From Dermanyssus gallinae (lineage: Eukaryota > Arthropoda > Arachnida > Mesostigmata > Dermanyssidae): a stretch of 64,000 bases of DNA. A program made the position numbers and the translations under genes. The notes under the pieces were generated by a model. It worked only from the letters and a program-made list of their open reading frames with translations, had not been told where the DNA came from and made no database searches. Positions 1 through 11,589 of this stretch are shown piece after piece (the first letter of the stretch is position 1; each line of letters opens with the position of its first letter). The stretch is taken from contig QVRM01003945.1 of NCBI GenBank assembly GCA_003439945.1, positions 25,356-89,355 on the forward strand, read 5' to 3'.

Positions 1-96
1 ATATATAATATACTCGTAGATATAGATATAGATATATATATATAGATAATATATATATAGAGATACTCGTATAGATATATATATACTATATATATA

Positions 97-147
<51 letters not shown>

Positions 148-159
148 TATATATATTAT
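1..159. repeat. (AT)n-rich tract at window edge
   Basis: Almost pure alternating A/T with a few ACTCGTAG and GATATA interruptions. It is cut by the window edge, so its full length is unknown. Confidence 0.95.
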
Positions 160-876
160 TGCTTTCTATTCTTCTTGTCCTGTTCGTGAGTTCCCCCAAA
201 TAGAAGCCCAGGTCGCGACCTGAGGTTCGGTCGGCTCGTTACAGTTTGAGTTCCCTTCTCCGGGGAGGGGGTCGGGGATGTTGCAGCTGAATCGGCTGCT
301 CGCTTCTATTTGCCCTTCAGTAGCAGCCTGAACAGCATCAACGGTAGTAGTAGTAGTAGTGGTCGTTCTCGTAGTATAGACGTTCCTGTCGTCGTCGTCG
401 TAGTACTAATAGTAGTCATAGCCGCAACGACGGTAGGTGGTGGCGGCGGTGATGATGTCCAATGGAGTTGACCGACTGAATTGACCCCCCCCCGAATAGC
501 GTCTCTTGCTGCTGGTGGCTTGTCTGCGCCGGCAGCCCCCACGGTTACCCCCCTAAGTTCCGCACCAGTCCCTTGTTGGACCGTCGATCTGGATCATCAT
601 CATCATCACTGCTGGTAGAGAATGAGGGGGGGAAGACCTATAGGTGGAGCGACCGGCCACGATCAAACCACGATCCTCTCATCGCCATCACCATCATCAT
701 TGTCGTCACCGTGTCGCATCCAGTGCATCATGACTTGACCCCCAAGACGCGATTGATACAAACAAGCGCGCTTTTGAAGATAGAGTAACTAGCAAAGACT
801 AGTTAGTCTGCTAGGCAGAGAACAGACAGAGACAGGGGCGACAGCTTCAAAGTAGCGCCAATTATATTGTAGTCTC

Positions 877-923
877 GGGGGGAGGGGAGGGAAGGGAAGG
901 GAAGAGGGGACAGGGCTGGGGGG
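877..923 (+). other. G-run cluster, candidate G-quadruplex
   Basis: Eight runs of three or more G are separated by one to four bases (G6-A-G4-A-G3-AA-G3-AA-G3-AAGA-G4-ACA-G3-CT-G6). This satisfies the usual four-run quadruplex pattern with runs to spare. Whether it folds in vivo is unknown. Confidence 0.6.
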
Positions 924-1366
924 TTCGCGCTTAGTCGCCGAAAGCAGCACCGAAACAGCTTACAGACTACAACGACGCGGTCTCAGCAGTCGATAACCAT
1001 AACGAGGGCAATTATCAACAACAACACGAACAACAAAGCCTACAACGGATCTAATGATCATAATTATAATCATAAGTCTGAACAAATATATGTATAGCAG
1101 GCAATAGCTGAGTTGAACTACCAATAGGATCCCGGTAACAAGAACAACAATCATAATCGAATAGTAGCTGTGGCAACATTTACAGTTTAATGGAAAATAT
1201 GGAATGTAGTTTCACCAACAACAATGGTGGCAGCAAGATATAATACGAACACCCGTAACACATCGTAATGGATCTACGACCGCTGAGTGGCAACGCTTTC
1301 AGAAACTGCAATAAAATCACAGCAACAAATGAAAGAAGAAAAACAAAGAAGCAACAACACATACAC

Positions 1367-1460
1367 CGACAACAACAACAACAATAACAACGACGATTAC
1401 GACGACAACAACAACAACAACGATTACGACAACAATAACAACGCGTTAACACAAGAGCAC
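1367..1460. repeat. Imperfect AAC/ACG triplet array
   Basis: Interrupted ACA/ACG triplets (caacaacaa, gacgaca). Related CAA/CAG triplets recur around 2418-2720. Confidence 0.85.
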
Positions 1461-1925
1461 CAATAGCAACAACCTCAACAACAACATTGAGCAACAATAA
1501 TAGTAACGAAGATGAAGACGAAGAACCCCCTCTCATGAACGAGTTAACGACCGCAGCCTTTCAGAGGGGAGAGGGGCATGACCTGAACGGGGGCAATCAG
1601 GTAGGCCGCACATGACCGCAGGCTATCTCCATCACACACTATGGGCATTTATTGTCGCTGAACAGCCGCCGTCGTGAGAGAATTACCGGCCGCTACCAGC
1701 CGGCCCAATTTACTTCAGCCAACACACTCTTTTTGCAGCCAGCTTGCCGCAGAAGCTTGAGAGGAACTTCGTGGCGTGGCGTGACGCGAACGTACCGAAC
1801 CGACAATGACTCAATTGCCGATGGATGGTCATGAGAACGCTGTTGATGACGACGCTGAATGAGCCCCGATCAATACAACCGGCGGACAGGAACATCTATA
1901 CATACACACAACATATGCCTATCAT

Positions 1926-1927
1926 GC

Positions 1928-1954
<27 letters not shown>
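1926..1954. repeat. (AT)n microsatellite
   Basis: About 14 uninterrupted AT units. Confidence 0.95.
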
Positions 1955-1959
<5 letters not shown>

Positions 1960-2032
1960 CGTGCATGCATGTACTCTTCGTACACAGAACGAGCCGTATG
2001 GTTAGTAGTAACAGCATCACGCAGTATTCAGG

Positions 2033-2177
2033 CGGCCCATGTTGCCACAAGGACTGTTGGGAAAAACCTTACATCTCTCAACATGTCCAGTCCTCGGTGC
2101 ATTGAAGATATGCCTCACGGTGAGGTCCAAGCCCGTGGGGGACGGGGGATGGTCTAGAATTAAGTACAACCTTCTTA
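2033..2177 (+). mobile_element. SINE-1 copy a (5'-truncated, 3' half only)
   Basis: This 145-bp block aligns by eye with the 3' halves of the repeats at 2998-3303 and 7135-7430. Shared landmarks, in order, are GCCACAAGGACTGTTGGG, CATGTCC, TGCATTGAAGATATGCC, AAGCCCGTGGGGGACGG and TGGTCTAGAATTAAG, then ACAACCTTCTTAA at the end. The tRNA-like head with A and B boxes is absent, which fits 5' truncation during reverse transcription. Family assignment rests on the two longer copies in this window. No coding potential is inferred; the short open frames across it are incidental. Confidence 0.8.
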
Positions 2178-2997
2178 ACAGCAGCAACAGCACGAACATA
2201 ACAACAAACACAAAGACAAGATTGTTAAAGCGCTGATTAAGTGAGTCGTGGGATGACATCATCGTGCGAGACAGCCGAAAGTACAGTCGCAGTGAGGTTG
2301 CTGAAAGGCACCGGGTCGTGCGTCGGCAAAGGAGTGAAAGCATTCGTCGCTGAAGTTGAGCACAGAATCGCTTCAGTATCTTCGCCAAAAACCACCGATT
2401 GAAGAGGCTGCCGAATCAGCAACAGCAGCAGCAGCAGTAGTAACAAGAGCAACTTGTACAACAGTGGCACGAAACAAAGACGCCACAAATACACAAACTG
2501 ATAACCAGACAAAACAAAACATCCCCAACAGCAACAATAACAATAGCGCCTCTACTCGCGACAGCACAGAGAGGTGTGACAAACAACTTACTGACAAGTA
2601 ACAACAACAACAATCAAAAACAAAATCGTACCAGTAACAGTAGCACTTAGGGCGAAACCAACCAAAGCAACGACAACAACTACAAAAAAATAGCAATAAA
2701 AGTACTGTAAAGAACAACACCAACGACACCACCGCAAGCTGGCAACAACAAGTTACAGCATTATGGTAGGAAAGCAAAATCAATACTACAGAGGGAAGCG
2801 CTGTCAGAAGCAGAAATGTCACACAATGGCGGCAGCCAACAGCCGCAACACCGACACTTGTTTGGGACATTAGACGAGTCGGGACTAGCCCGCCTAACGT
2901 ATCGTAATGTGTTGTCTACAAGTAACGCAGCCGACCGCTAGCCGATCGATTAATACTAATGACGACACAGAGTACGTAGAAGATTCGTCTGGCGGCG
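2178..2997. other. CAA/CAG triplet-rich, no gene
   Basis: Dispersed CAA, CAG and GTA triplets (strongest at 2418-2450 and 2520-2720). Open frames on both strands translate to Leu/Val/Cys or Asn/Thr-rich low-complexity sequence, with no domain recognised. Confidence 0.7.
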
Positions 2998-3303
2998 TCT
3001 GGTGGCGGCGTGGTCTAGGGGACTGCTAGTGCGCTAGTCAAGGTTGTCATCTACCGGGGTGCCGCCGGTTCGATCCCTGTTGTTATTCGAATTTTTTTGA
3101 GCGATGCTCATTGAGAATAGATGATAAACCATACCGCTGAGAGTCAGCGGCCATGCTGCCACAAGGACTGTTGGGGAAACCCTAGATATCTTAACATGTC
3201 CATGGGCCCTCGGTGCATTGAAGATGATATACCTCAGGTTAAGTTCCAAGCCCGTAGGGGACGGAGGACAGTCTAGCATTAAAAACAACCTCCTTAAAAA
3301 AAT
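2998..3303 (+). mobile_element. SINE-1 copy b (near full length, tRNA-derived head)
   Basis: A short interspersed element of about 300 bp. The head carries an RNA polymerase III-type A box (TGGTCTAGGGG, 3011-3021) and a near-consensus B box (GGTTCGATCCC, 3067-3077), about 45 bp apart, as in tRNA-derived promoters. The body contains a perfect inverted repeat CCGCTGA-GAG-TCAGCGG and then the same 3' domain as the copies at 2033-2177 and 7135-7430. It ends in an A-rich tail (TTAAAAAAA). It has no protein-coding role and would depend on a LINE reverse transcriptase supplied in trans. The partner LINE is not identifiable here. An exact start is uncertain because the GGCGGCGT segment just upstream is duplicated. 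Confidence 0.85.
3011..3077 (+). promoter_or_regulatory. Internal Pol III promoter (A and B boxes) of SINE-1 copy b
   Basis: The A box is TGGTCTAGGGG at 3011-3021 and the B box GGTTCGATCCC at 3067-3077. Both match tRNA promoter consensus well. The copy at 7135 retains a recognisable but more diverged pair. Confidence 0.7.
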
Positions 3304-3596
3304 GTAATTCTAGGAGATTCGTCTCTTCCTTGGCGGCTTTGCCAAGCCTCTCGATCTAACACAAAGTAGGCAAAGCATTGATTGCGTCTTAGATAATGGT
3401 GGTCTAGATTGTTTGATTTCGAATAAAAGTAACAATTTACGATTTTCAGCGGGCGGATGTTTGCTGTGGATATCCGTGTTTCCCTACTACTAAATGCATT
3501 ATACATCACTGGATACGCAATAGCACCATTTTATGCGATGAATACATGTATCTCTCTCCCTCTCTCTCTGGATAATATAGGCCCAATTTCAGGGGT

Positions 3597-3668
3597 ATGG
3601 TCAAACTCATTTCTTCCAATAAAAAGGAGGAGCGGAAATGTTTCATATAGGAGTGAGAAGAATTTTGC
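3597..3668. repeat. Dispersed repeat R4, copy 1
   Basis: About 70 bp (containing GGAGCGGAAATG and ATAGGAGTGAGA) closely resembles 62550-62630, including CATTTYTKCCAATRRAAAGG. Read on the minus strand both copies give related short peptides (SLLYETFPLLLFIG versus SLLYEAVPLPLSIG), but no long frame supports a gene. The family is unknown. Confidence 0.65.
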
Positions 3669-4052
3669 TGCATTTTTCTGAGTTGTTATGTAAGGACGCA
3701 AGAGAACATGGCTATTACTTTTTTGGGCTGGAGCTCTTATGCTTAGAAGTGACAACTGTACTAATGTGCGTGTCTGCGCATTTCTCAATTACTCAGTCAT
3801 AAACTTTAACAAGAGGAAATACGCATGAGGTGAAGAGTGACTTTCACCACCATGCCTTTGCTATTTGGATTGCTCTTCCAAATACAATTCCTGCTCTTCC
3901 CGCGTTCTCTTCTATTAAACAAAACTCTGTACCTTTGTCGCGACTCTGAAGTGTATATTATGGCTTCTTATTCGGGGATCATCTTGATTACTAAAATTAT
4001 GAGGGTTTAACGTTCACAATTGCGATCAACGAACGTCAAGGACGGTATGCAT
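3669..4052. other. No feature seen
   Basis: Moderately AT-rich sequence without convincing coding, repeat or RNA signals. Confidence 0.6.
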
Positions 4053-4061
4053 GTATCTATA

Positions 4062-4139
<78 letters not shown>
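4053..4139. repeat. Long (AT)n microsatellite
   Basis: About 40 AT units preceded by CTATATCTATAT. It lies about 130 bp upstream of a LINE relic. Confidence 0.95.
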
Positions 4140-4143
<4 letters not shown>

Positions 4144-4265
4144 CATACGTGGATTGCATTATTGTGCTCAGTTTTTGATAATACGATAATTTAATGCGTC
4201 ATTATAAACGACCTATATGTGTATGCCTAGCTAAATAGCACAAGTTTATCAATGTAGACTATGAC

Positions 4266-6175
4266 AGCGTCGTGGCAAGCTTACACGTGACATGGGTTTG
4301 GGGCCGAATGTTTGCTGGAGCGGTAACCCTAGATGCGATGTACAACGGTTTCATTGAATACATCTACGTTGTCGTCGAGGCCAATGTAGGCCCGTACTCG
4401 CAAACAGGCCGCCAACTTTCAAAGCTACATCAAGCATATGCACAACAGTCTGGAGCACACAACGGATGACGCCACCCGACATCGACTGAGGAAGAAGTAG
4501 AGACAGCCTTGATACGACAGCGATGTCAGGCTGAGCAGGCCATAGCAAAATCCGGAAATGCTGCTCGTTTCTTTGGATGTGCTTCAGCTCCTCTTAAGCT
4601 AAAGGACGATCTGTCTGTTCTCATTGATTCAAATCAATGGATCACTGATGATCGACGGAAAGCTGACCTGCTGTATAACCAGTTTGAAAGAACATACCTG
4701 AACTCTACTCCCATCAAACCGTTCTCTTCTGTCCTATGCCCCGCTAACATCTAACAGGCCATCTACGTGGATGTATCAGAGGAAAGGGTCATTAAGGAGC
4801 CTCAAGGCCTTGATCCGAAGGTCAGTCTCTGCCCAGAATTACTCCCCGCGGTGTTCTTCAAGGGAGCAGCAAAAGACGTGGCATATTCGCTAAGCAAGAT
4901 CTTCCGAAGGTCACTAGAGGAAGGACGTGTATCATCGCTCTATCGCAAGGCTTGGGTTGCTCCTGTCCACAAAACTGAGGCCAACATTGACCTGGCCAAC
5001 AAGCGCCCTGTCTCCCTCACAGCGGTGACATGCAAGGTTCTGGAGAGAATCGTATACTCTGCAATCCTGAGCAGTGCTGAGCAACAGAATCTGCTGAGCA
5101 GCACGCAGTTTGCCTACCGCAGGGGCCAGCAGACGATTATCTGCTTAAGTTCTTTAGCGACGCTTAACGTCATCTACTGTGATCTCAAGAGTGTCTTTCG
5201 AAACTATGCCCCTCCGATCTACTCATCTCCGTACTGCCATGTAGAGGAGTTGGTCCCAAAATCACCCAATACATTTCTGATCTCTTGAGGGATCGGACTT
5301 TAAGAGTGAACGTCGGGGTAACATTATCGAGAGAGGGTACTGTTCTTACTGGTTGTCCGCAGGGTACTGTACTAGGAAGCCTCTTGTTTGTGTTTTTTTA
5401 TCGATCAAGTCAAACACATCATACCCAAATCGGTTAAATCTGTAATACACGCCGATGATATCAAGCTTTACATGCCTGTTTGGGATGATAATGATGTAAA
5501 TGTGCTACAATGTGTACTAAACGACTTTATTATGTGATCGTCGAAGATGGGCCTAAAAGTATCCGCCCATAATTGTACAGTACTGTATCTCGATATTAGA
5601 AATATCAAGCATAACTATATGTCAGACGGCCTAGTTCTGACAAAAATTGTGTATGCGAAAGACCTTGGTGTACGTTTTTTCACTGAGCAGGTAACAGATG
5701 TTCCCGCAAAACGTTACTTTTGTGCAACTAGATAATCCGTGTGTTTGTTGTAAGAAGTGCCTCTGCCTATTTAAAATTGTATAAATCACATGTTGTGCCA
5801 CTATTAATGTATGGATGCCAGGTGTGTAACCCTCCAAGACTGGGTAATCTTGGATTACTAGAAAAAACGCAGCTTTGCTTTCTAGGAAGAGCTGAAAAGC
5901 GGTGTCGGATGGAAAGGCACGCCCTCGAGCTTAAATCTGCGTGACTGAGTTGTTTAAAGAAGCTGACATAATACAGCTGCGCCGCTTGAGTAAGAACGAA
6001 GATCTGTTTGACGTAATGCTTGAGATACAAGCAGTGTCGAGTTGGGCAAGGTTTGTCATTAGGCCTCCAACTTAGACTTCCAATGCTATAGTGTCGTACC
6101 TGTATCCATAGAGACTTGTGAAGCAATTGAACGGATGAGAACCAAAATTCTTGTAAAGCAAATTTGTGCAATCAA
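4266..6175 (+). mobile_element. Degenerate non-LTR retrotransposon (LINE) ORF2 relic, CR1/Jockey-like
   Basis: A decayed reverse-transcriptase gene split by stops and frameshifts. In order: a pre-RT linker (4509-4754), a finger region with RPVSLTAVTCKVLERIV (about 5003-5055) and FAYRRGQ, motif B as GCPQGTVLGSLL (5351-5386), and motif C as HADDIKLY (5448-5471), where the usual Tyr of YADD is His. A thumb region follows (GLKVSAHNCTVLYL, AKDLGVRF, then LYKSHVVPLLMYGCQV near 5780-5820). Motif A is damaged around 5180 (IYCDLKSVF). There is no RNase H domain and no recognisable endonuclease; the 5' part is missing. The motif spelling fits the CR1/Jockey-like group, but clade needs a tree. It is not functional: there are several in-frame stops. 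Confidence 0.9.
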
Positions 6176-7134
6176 AATAATTTGTGTATATGTTGTAAAT
6201 GGTGTTATGTTCCTTTTTATGATCAACAAAAGAGCGTTTCAATCAATTTGCTTAATAACTCATCATAAGTAACAGGGTATCTATCGTTTTCCCCTTTCTA
6301 ACGGCGTTAACATAGGCCGGCGAAATCGCTGTAATAACATGCTGTATGGAACCTTTATATTTGGTAATTGTCATGTGTAATGTTCTGTTTAAAAGCCACG
6401 CTAAAAGGAGTACTTAGGTTTGTAAATTTTGTTCTTTAAAGTTGTTTGCTAAGAAGCCCGTCCCGCTTTTTATGCAACTTCAGTAATATATTGTTGTCCG
6501 ACATGTATCGAAATAATCACGTCAAGAATGTTCTCTATCCTTTTCACCTCTACAACTTTCATGTTAGTGGTAATTCAGCTTGTTACAGAATGCTCGTTTA
6601 TATTGACAATATGTATCAACATCCCTCCCACGCTCGCCTTCAAATGCCATAACGTAACCTTTATCTCTTAAAAATGTGTCAGATTTATTCCGTTTTTACC
6701 TCAGGATGTTTCTATATGTTTTTACCTGAGTTTATGCAGAATGGAGGTATCAGCAACCGCTTTCCTCGATGAATTTAGGCCCGAATAATTATTTCTTTAA
6801 AATTCAAATTTCTGCTTTATTCTGTTATTTGCATACACACGTTTAATTTGCTTATTCTGCAGGGGCACGTATTCCTGAAGTACTTAGGCGTGTTGCTATA
6901 GGCCAACTTCTCGAATGATTATAGTTCTCTAGGTCGAGCAGTCCGTTCTAAGCTTCGAACAGATAATACTATTATCTGAAAACAATAACATAAAACGGCA
7001 GTGTTATCTAGTGTGATGTATTTACTCGCATAGTTAGTTGCATGCTGGTTTGACTTGCTTTTCATGTGCTGCTACATACTAGAATGGGCGGCGACCCAAG
7101 CTAGGAGCGACGCCAGACGTTCTCAACTAAGTAG
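6176..7134. other. AT-rich, no gene seen
   Basis: Probably includes the 3' tail of the preceding LINE in its first 100 bp. The rest shows no feature I can support. Confidence 0.6.
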
Positions 7135-7430
7135 TGGCTGCGTGGTCTTGTGGGGAACTAGTGAACTAGTAAAGGGTTGTCATCTATCAAGGCTTCGCCG
7201 GTTTGATCCTCGGGGTTGATCGAATTTTCTTTCAGCGATGCTCATTGAAACTGGATGATCAACCACTTACCGCCGAGGGTTAGCGGCCATGTTGCTGCTA
7301 CAACGACTGTTGAGGAAACCCTAGTTACCCTAACGTGTCCGGCCCTCTGTGCATTGGAGATATGCCGCACGACGATTTTAAGCCCTCGGGGGACGGAGGA
7401 TGGTCTAGAATTAAGAAGACGTTCACAATC
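7135..7430 (+). mobile_element. SINE-1 copy c (near full length)
   Basis: Aligned by eye with copy b over its whole length. The A box is TGGTCTTGTGG (7143-7153) and the B box is decayed to GGTTTGATCCT (7200-7210). GTTGTCATCTA, TTCAGCGATGCTCATTGA and TTAGCGGCCATGTTGC follow, then the 3' domain ending in TGGTCTAGAATTAAG. The central hairpin is partly kept (CCGCCGA-GGG-TTAGCGG). The sequence is more diverged than copy b, so this copy is probably older or the two come from different subfamilies. Confidence 0.85.
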
Positions 7431-8010
7431 ATTCAATCAAACAATTCTCGCTGATAATTAATATTGCTATAAGAAGCAACATCATTATATGTTTATTATC
7501 AGCTAAATAAAGAGCGAATGAAAAGAGAGAGAAAGAAGGCAAAAGTAAGAAAGAAAGCGCGAATGGGAGAGTGGCTTTGTAGCTGTTATCGGGCAAGCAG
7601 TGTCATGCTTTAAGGGTGACGATCGTGTGTTCCTGTATGGGTAGTTGCACAGATGAAAAGCAACGGAGCGGGATCCGCTAAGACCACATTGAGGTTTATT
7701 CGGTAGGTACTTCTCGCAATGTTACTTCAACTTGCCAACACTAACGATGTGAATTGCCGAATAATCACGATGAGGAAATCAATGGAACCATTCCCGGAGT
7801 TCGTCACGGCGCAATGACGATGCGTGCAATCACCGCCCGTCTATTGTGTGACTACAACTAAGGAAACACATCAGAGTTGCATATCAAATACTATACCGAT
7901 GGCTTGGCTTCTTTCGTTCCTTCCCTCCCAACTTGTGAACCGAAAGCCACTCTGCGATTAATAGACACAGCGGTTTCATTAGACACGCATCGCATATGCT
8001 ACTATATATG

Positions 8011-8079
<69 letters not shown>

Positions 8080-8690
8080 TTGTCAATGTCCAAGCGATGC
8101 AGACGATGGTGATTAAGCTAACCATTGGCGCGAACCGCCACTTACAGTGTCTACTCGCAGGAATCCTTATTGTCGTACGGGAATAATTGAATATTGTCAT
8201 CAAGCCTCTAAACTGTCGGTAAGATCACTACCTATTGTTCTAGTGGGAAGACGCGATCGACCCGCTGAACCGCTGAACGCCAATGGACTGAAATCTCTGT
8301 AGTTGATGGTTAGCAATGGCGTTCAACTGAAGATGCTTTCGTCTCGCTGCAATAGGTAGAGTTTCCCGCGCACATCACCTACAGCGATGCCTGATATTCG
8401 TCCGACCACTATATGTCTCAAGAGTGATGTAAGTGCCTAGAGAGTGCCGATAGAGCCTAAGAAGAACGGCGACCAGGCGGTGCCGCTACTTTATTAAAAC
8501 GTGGATGTAGCATAAGTTCTCACCCGCCCAAGGCGTAAAGCGAGACGGTAGTCACATGACACTGCCAGTCTAGGCGCGGCCTATAGGAATGCGGCGATGG
8601 GACCTTTATCAAGACGGACGAGCCTCCACGACGGTATAAATTAAGCAACAACGACGCCGCCTTGCTTTGCGTTAAGGATGCCGGGGAATT
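7431..8690. other. No gene; contains one long (AT)n
   Basis: A purine-rich patch lies at 7520-7575 (AGAGAGAGAAAGAAGG type). An (AT)n tract covers 8003-8080. Otherwise there is no supported feature. Confidence 0.65.
8003..8080. repeat. (AT)n microsatellite
   Basis: About 36 AT units with a GT interruption near the left end. Confidence 0.95.
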
Positions 8691-8692
8691 CG

Positions 8693-8730
8693 ATCACTCA
8701 CTCACTCACTCACTCATTCATTCATCCATC
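8693..8730. repeat. (CACT)n/(CATT)n/(CATC)n tetranucleotide
   Basis: CACT units pass into CATT and then CATC units, a graded tetranucleotide array. Confidence 0.9.
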
Positions 8731-8914
8731 CGAGGTGCACGATCGAATTCCTCGAGTCGCCGGTAGCCCAGTAGCCGCATTGGCGCTGCAAGGTGTTGGC
8801 AGGACCTTGTCAAGATCTAGTCGTCCTCGTCAGCAATTTTGCGGGTAGCTCGACGAACCGCGGCATCTCGGCAATCGCGGTAGCCTCGGCATTCGGTAGC
8901 AAATTTCTCGAAGA

Positions 8915-8957
8915 CGAAACGGGATGATGACGACGACGACGACGACATCCCGTTTCG
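8915..8957. other. 12-bp perfect inverted repeat around a (GAC)n loop
   Basis: The left arm CGAAACGGGATG (8915-8926) is exactly complementary to the right arm CATCCCGTTTCG (8946-8957). The 19-nt loop is ATG followed by repeated ACG/GAC triplets. This is a potential stable hairpin, with no coding or terminator role implied. Confidence 0.8.
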
Positions 8958-9302
8958 ACGCACTTGTTTGGCGTCATAATGTACGCTGTCGAGGTGGGGC
9001 CGTATCTGTCAACCAGACGTATTTGGCGACACTGCGACTGTGCCAGCAGCGACTGCTGCTGTTGTTCCCGATGCTGCCACGACTGCATATACTCTCTCTC
9101 TCTCGTAGCGTGGGCTACGAGAAGAGTAATGCGTCGACTTCAACGGCAGGAAGAGGAATAGCAGCAGTAGCAGCAGCAGTAACAACAACAACGTCCCTCT
9201 GGCTTGCTCGACCTCCTCAGCTTAGCCAATATTTATGGTACATTAATGGGACAATCTGATTGACACTCGATAAAGCAGGCTCTCGTCACTAAACGTCGTC
9301 AT

Positions 9303-9356
9303 CGTGTTGTTGTTGTTGTTGTTGTTGTTGTCGTCGTCGTCGTCGTCGTCGCCGCC
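9303..9356. repeat. (TTG)n passing into (TCG)n
   Basis: About nine TTG units are followed by about seven TCG units and two GCC units, a stepwise TTG to TCG change. Confidence 0.9.
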
Positions 9357-9360
9357 GTGG

Positions 9361-9485
9361 CTTGCGGTAACAACAACATCAACAACGGTAGCAGAAACAA
9401 CAATGACGCCAACAACAATAGCAACAACAACAACAACAACGACATCAACAATAACAATAGCGCCTACAACAGCAGTAACAACATC
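9361..9485. repeat. Interrupted (AAC)n array
   Basis: AAC triplets broken by ATC, AGC and GAC. Orientation is opposite to the TTG array immediately to its left. Confidence 0.85.
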
Positions 9486-10104
9486 CCTACTCCACCACCA
9501 CTGCCGGACCATCGGCATCAGCATCAGTACCGGTGCGATGTCTCCCAGTCGAGATGCGCTCTCGTTTAGCTCGTCCTGCGTCTGCGTGATGCCGGGGTCG
9601 AGGATTTTTTTCTCAGCGCCTCTCTTACCGGCGAACAGTCAACGGCCAACACTACGTTCGGGCAGAAGACCCTCAGCAGCAACAACCACAACAACAACAA
9701 GAGCAACAACAGCAACAACAGTTCGTTCCACCTTTTGTTTCGTTTCTCTATCCCGTTTCGTCATCGCTGACGACGACGACATCGATGACAGCGTCCTGAT
9801 CGCCGCTGTTCTCTTGAGTTTCTCAAACATCTTCCTCCTCCTCCTCCGAAGACGACAACAATAATAACAAAAACAGAAACAACAACACTAACAACCATAG
9901 CAACAACAACAACAACCGCAGCAGCAGCAAATACGGCTATGGCTACGGCGGTGGCCACGTCGTGCGACAACAACGAGTGATCGTGCAGCAATAAGCGACG
10001 CCCGGATCACTTAAGTTTACTGTTTGTTGTTGTGCCACCGGAGTAGCGCGCTCGTGATCGGCTGGACGGACAACAGTGACTGCTGATGCGGCCGCTGCCG
10101 CTGT

Positions 10105-10182
10105 CGTCGTTGTTGTTGCTTTTGTTGTTGTTGTTGTTGTTGCGTTTGTTGTTGTTGTTTGTTGCTGCTGTTGTTGCTGTGC
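10105..10182. repeat. (TTG)n array
   Basis: TTG units interrupted by CTT, CGT and CTG. Confidence 0.9.
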
Positions 10183-10534
10183 TGTTACCATGTTACGGCG
10201 CAGGTCGTAGCGAGTACCAGCGACCGACGTTAGTAGATCTCGGACGCGCTGCCCTCAACCGTCGCTCCCGCCACTGCCCCATCACCATCCGTCGGACAAG
10301 CGTTGCCGAGTCGCCGCTCGAATCCCAGCATCATGATGATGGCGATAACAAGAATGGCTGCAGCAACAGCAGCAGCAGCGTAGCAAAAGCCCGACCAGCA
10401 CCAATGGCGTATGACAACGGTACAGTCAGCAAGCAAGCAGGCAACGCAACACACCATACAACAATCTGGCAAAATCAATAACAAAAGCGAGAACAACAAT
10501 AAAATCTACAACAACAAAACGACAATAACAACAA

Positions 10535-10658
10535 TGTCAATTATATATATAAATACTATACATATACTATATACATATACATATACATATAAGATATATA
10601 TAATATATATATATTATATATATATTATATATATTATATATATATACATATATTATAA
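10535..10658. repeat. AT/ATAC-rich tract
   Basis: Imperfect AT, ATAC and TATAT units ending in ATATATATACATATAT. It interrupts the triplet island. Confidence 0.9.
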
Positions 10659-11589
10659 CAGCAGCAAACGGTGATAAGCGGGACAAATGTTTGGTAGTGC
10701 ACCACCATGTCTAGAAAGCCTCGTAGGGCGGGCAGGAGACGGCGGAGTCGGTATTGGCGTCGTAACTCGAAGCGTTGGCCAGGCGATGGCCACTTGTCAA
10801 GATGCTTTATTCAGATCAGGTAGATGAAACACTGTCAGCCATTGTCAAACTCCTGACAGAGAATGTATCGGTAGTGGCTGCGTTGAAATGAACTTACAAG
10901 TGAAGTAACAACAACAACAACAACACGTAGCAATGACAACACGCAGCATCAGCAGCAGCAGCAACAACAATCATGGAATGCGGTGATTTGCGGGAAACGT
11001 TATCGTTCTCGTCATCATCAAAGACGAGCTACAACAGCAATACAATAGCGATCCTAATAGCCGCCACCACCACAACAACAACATTACAACAAGACAAAAG
11101 CAAGACGGGGAAAAATTAGCAAATACCCCACACAAAACCCCACGGTGGTCAATTAGCACCACTATATGAAAGTTAATTGTTGTTGTTAATGTCAGTCTCA
11201 TCATCGTCGTCGTCGTCGTTGTTGTTGTCATTGATGTTCCTTGTTGCATAGTTATTATTAGTTGCTGTTGTTGTGGTTGTGGGTTGTCTTTGTGGCTTTG
11301 TTGCGATATTTGCTGTTGTTGATAGTATTGGTGTTGGTGTTGTTGCTGCTGCTGCTGCGGCTACTGCTGATGTTGTTGCTTTGTTTGATATGATTCTTGG
11401 TGGCGGTGGTAATGGTGGCATCATTATTGATTGCCGTCGTTCTAGTCCCTCGTTCCCATGGGAAGTTATCAGACTTTATTATACCACTACCGGCTGTTTC
11501 CGATGAGCGCCGCCCAGAAGCAGCTACCGAATGCCACTCGCTGAGACGAGCCATATAGTTTATCCACGCCGTAGAACAATGCTTTCTAA

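Larger units (their letters stand above)
160..2030. other. Gene-free, triplet-rich stretch
   Basis: No convincing reading frame is present. The stretch holds imperfect GTA/GTC triplets near 335-430, a G-run cluster at 877-923, AAC/ACG triplets near 1367-1460 and a short (AT)n tract. The frames that do stay open are explained by these triplets and give poly-S/L/C/T translations. Confidence 0.7.

Noticed and set aside
9243..9864. 186- and 93-codon frames rich in Leu/Ser/Thr and Val
   Set aside because: Composition follows the TTG/TCG/AAC triplets and both strands stay open, so this is a microsatellite effect and not evidence for a protein.
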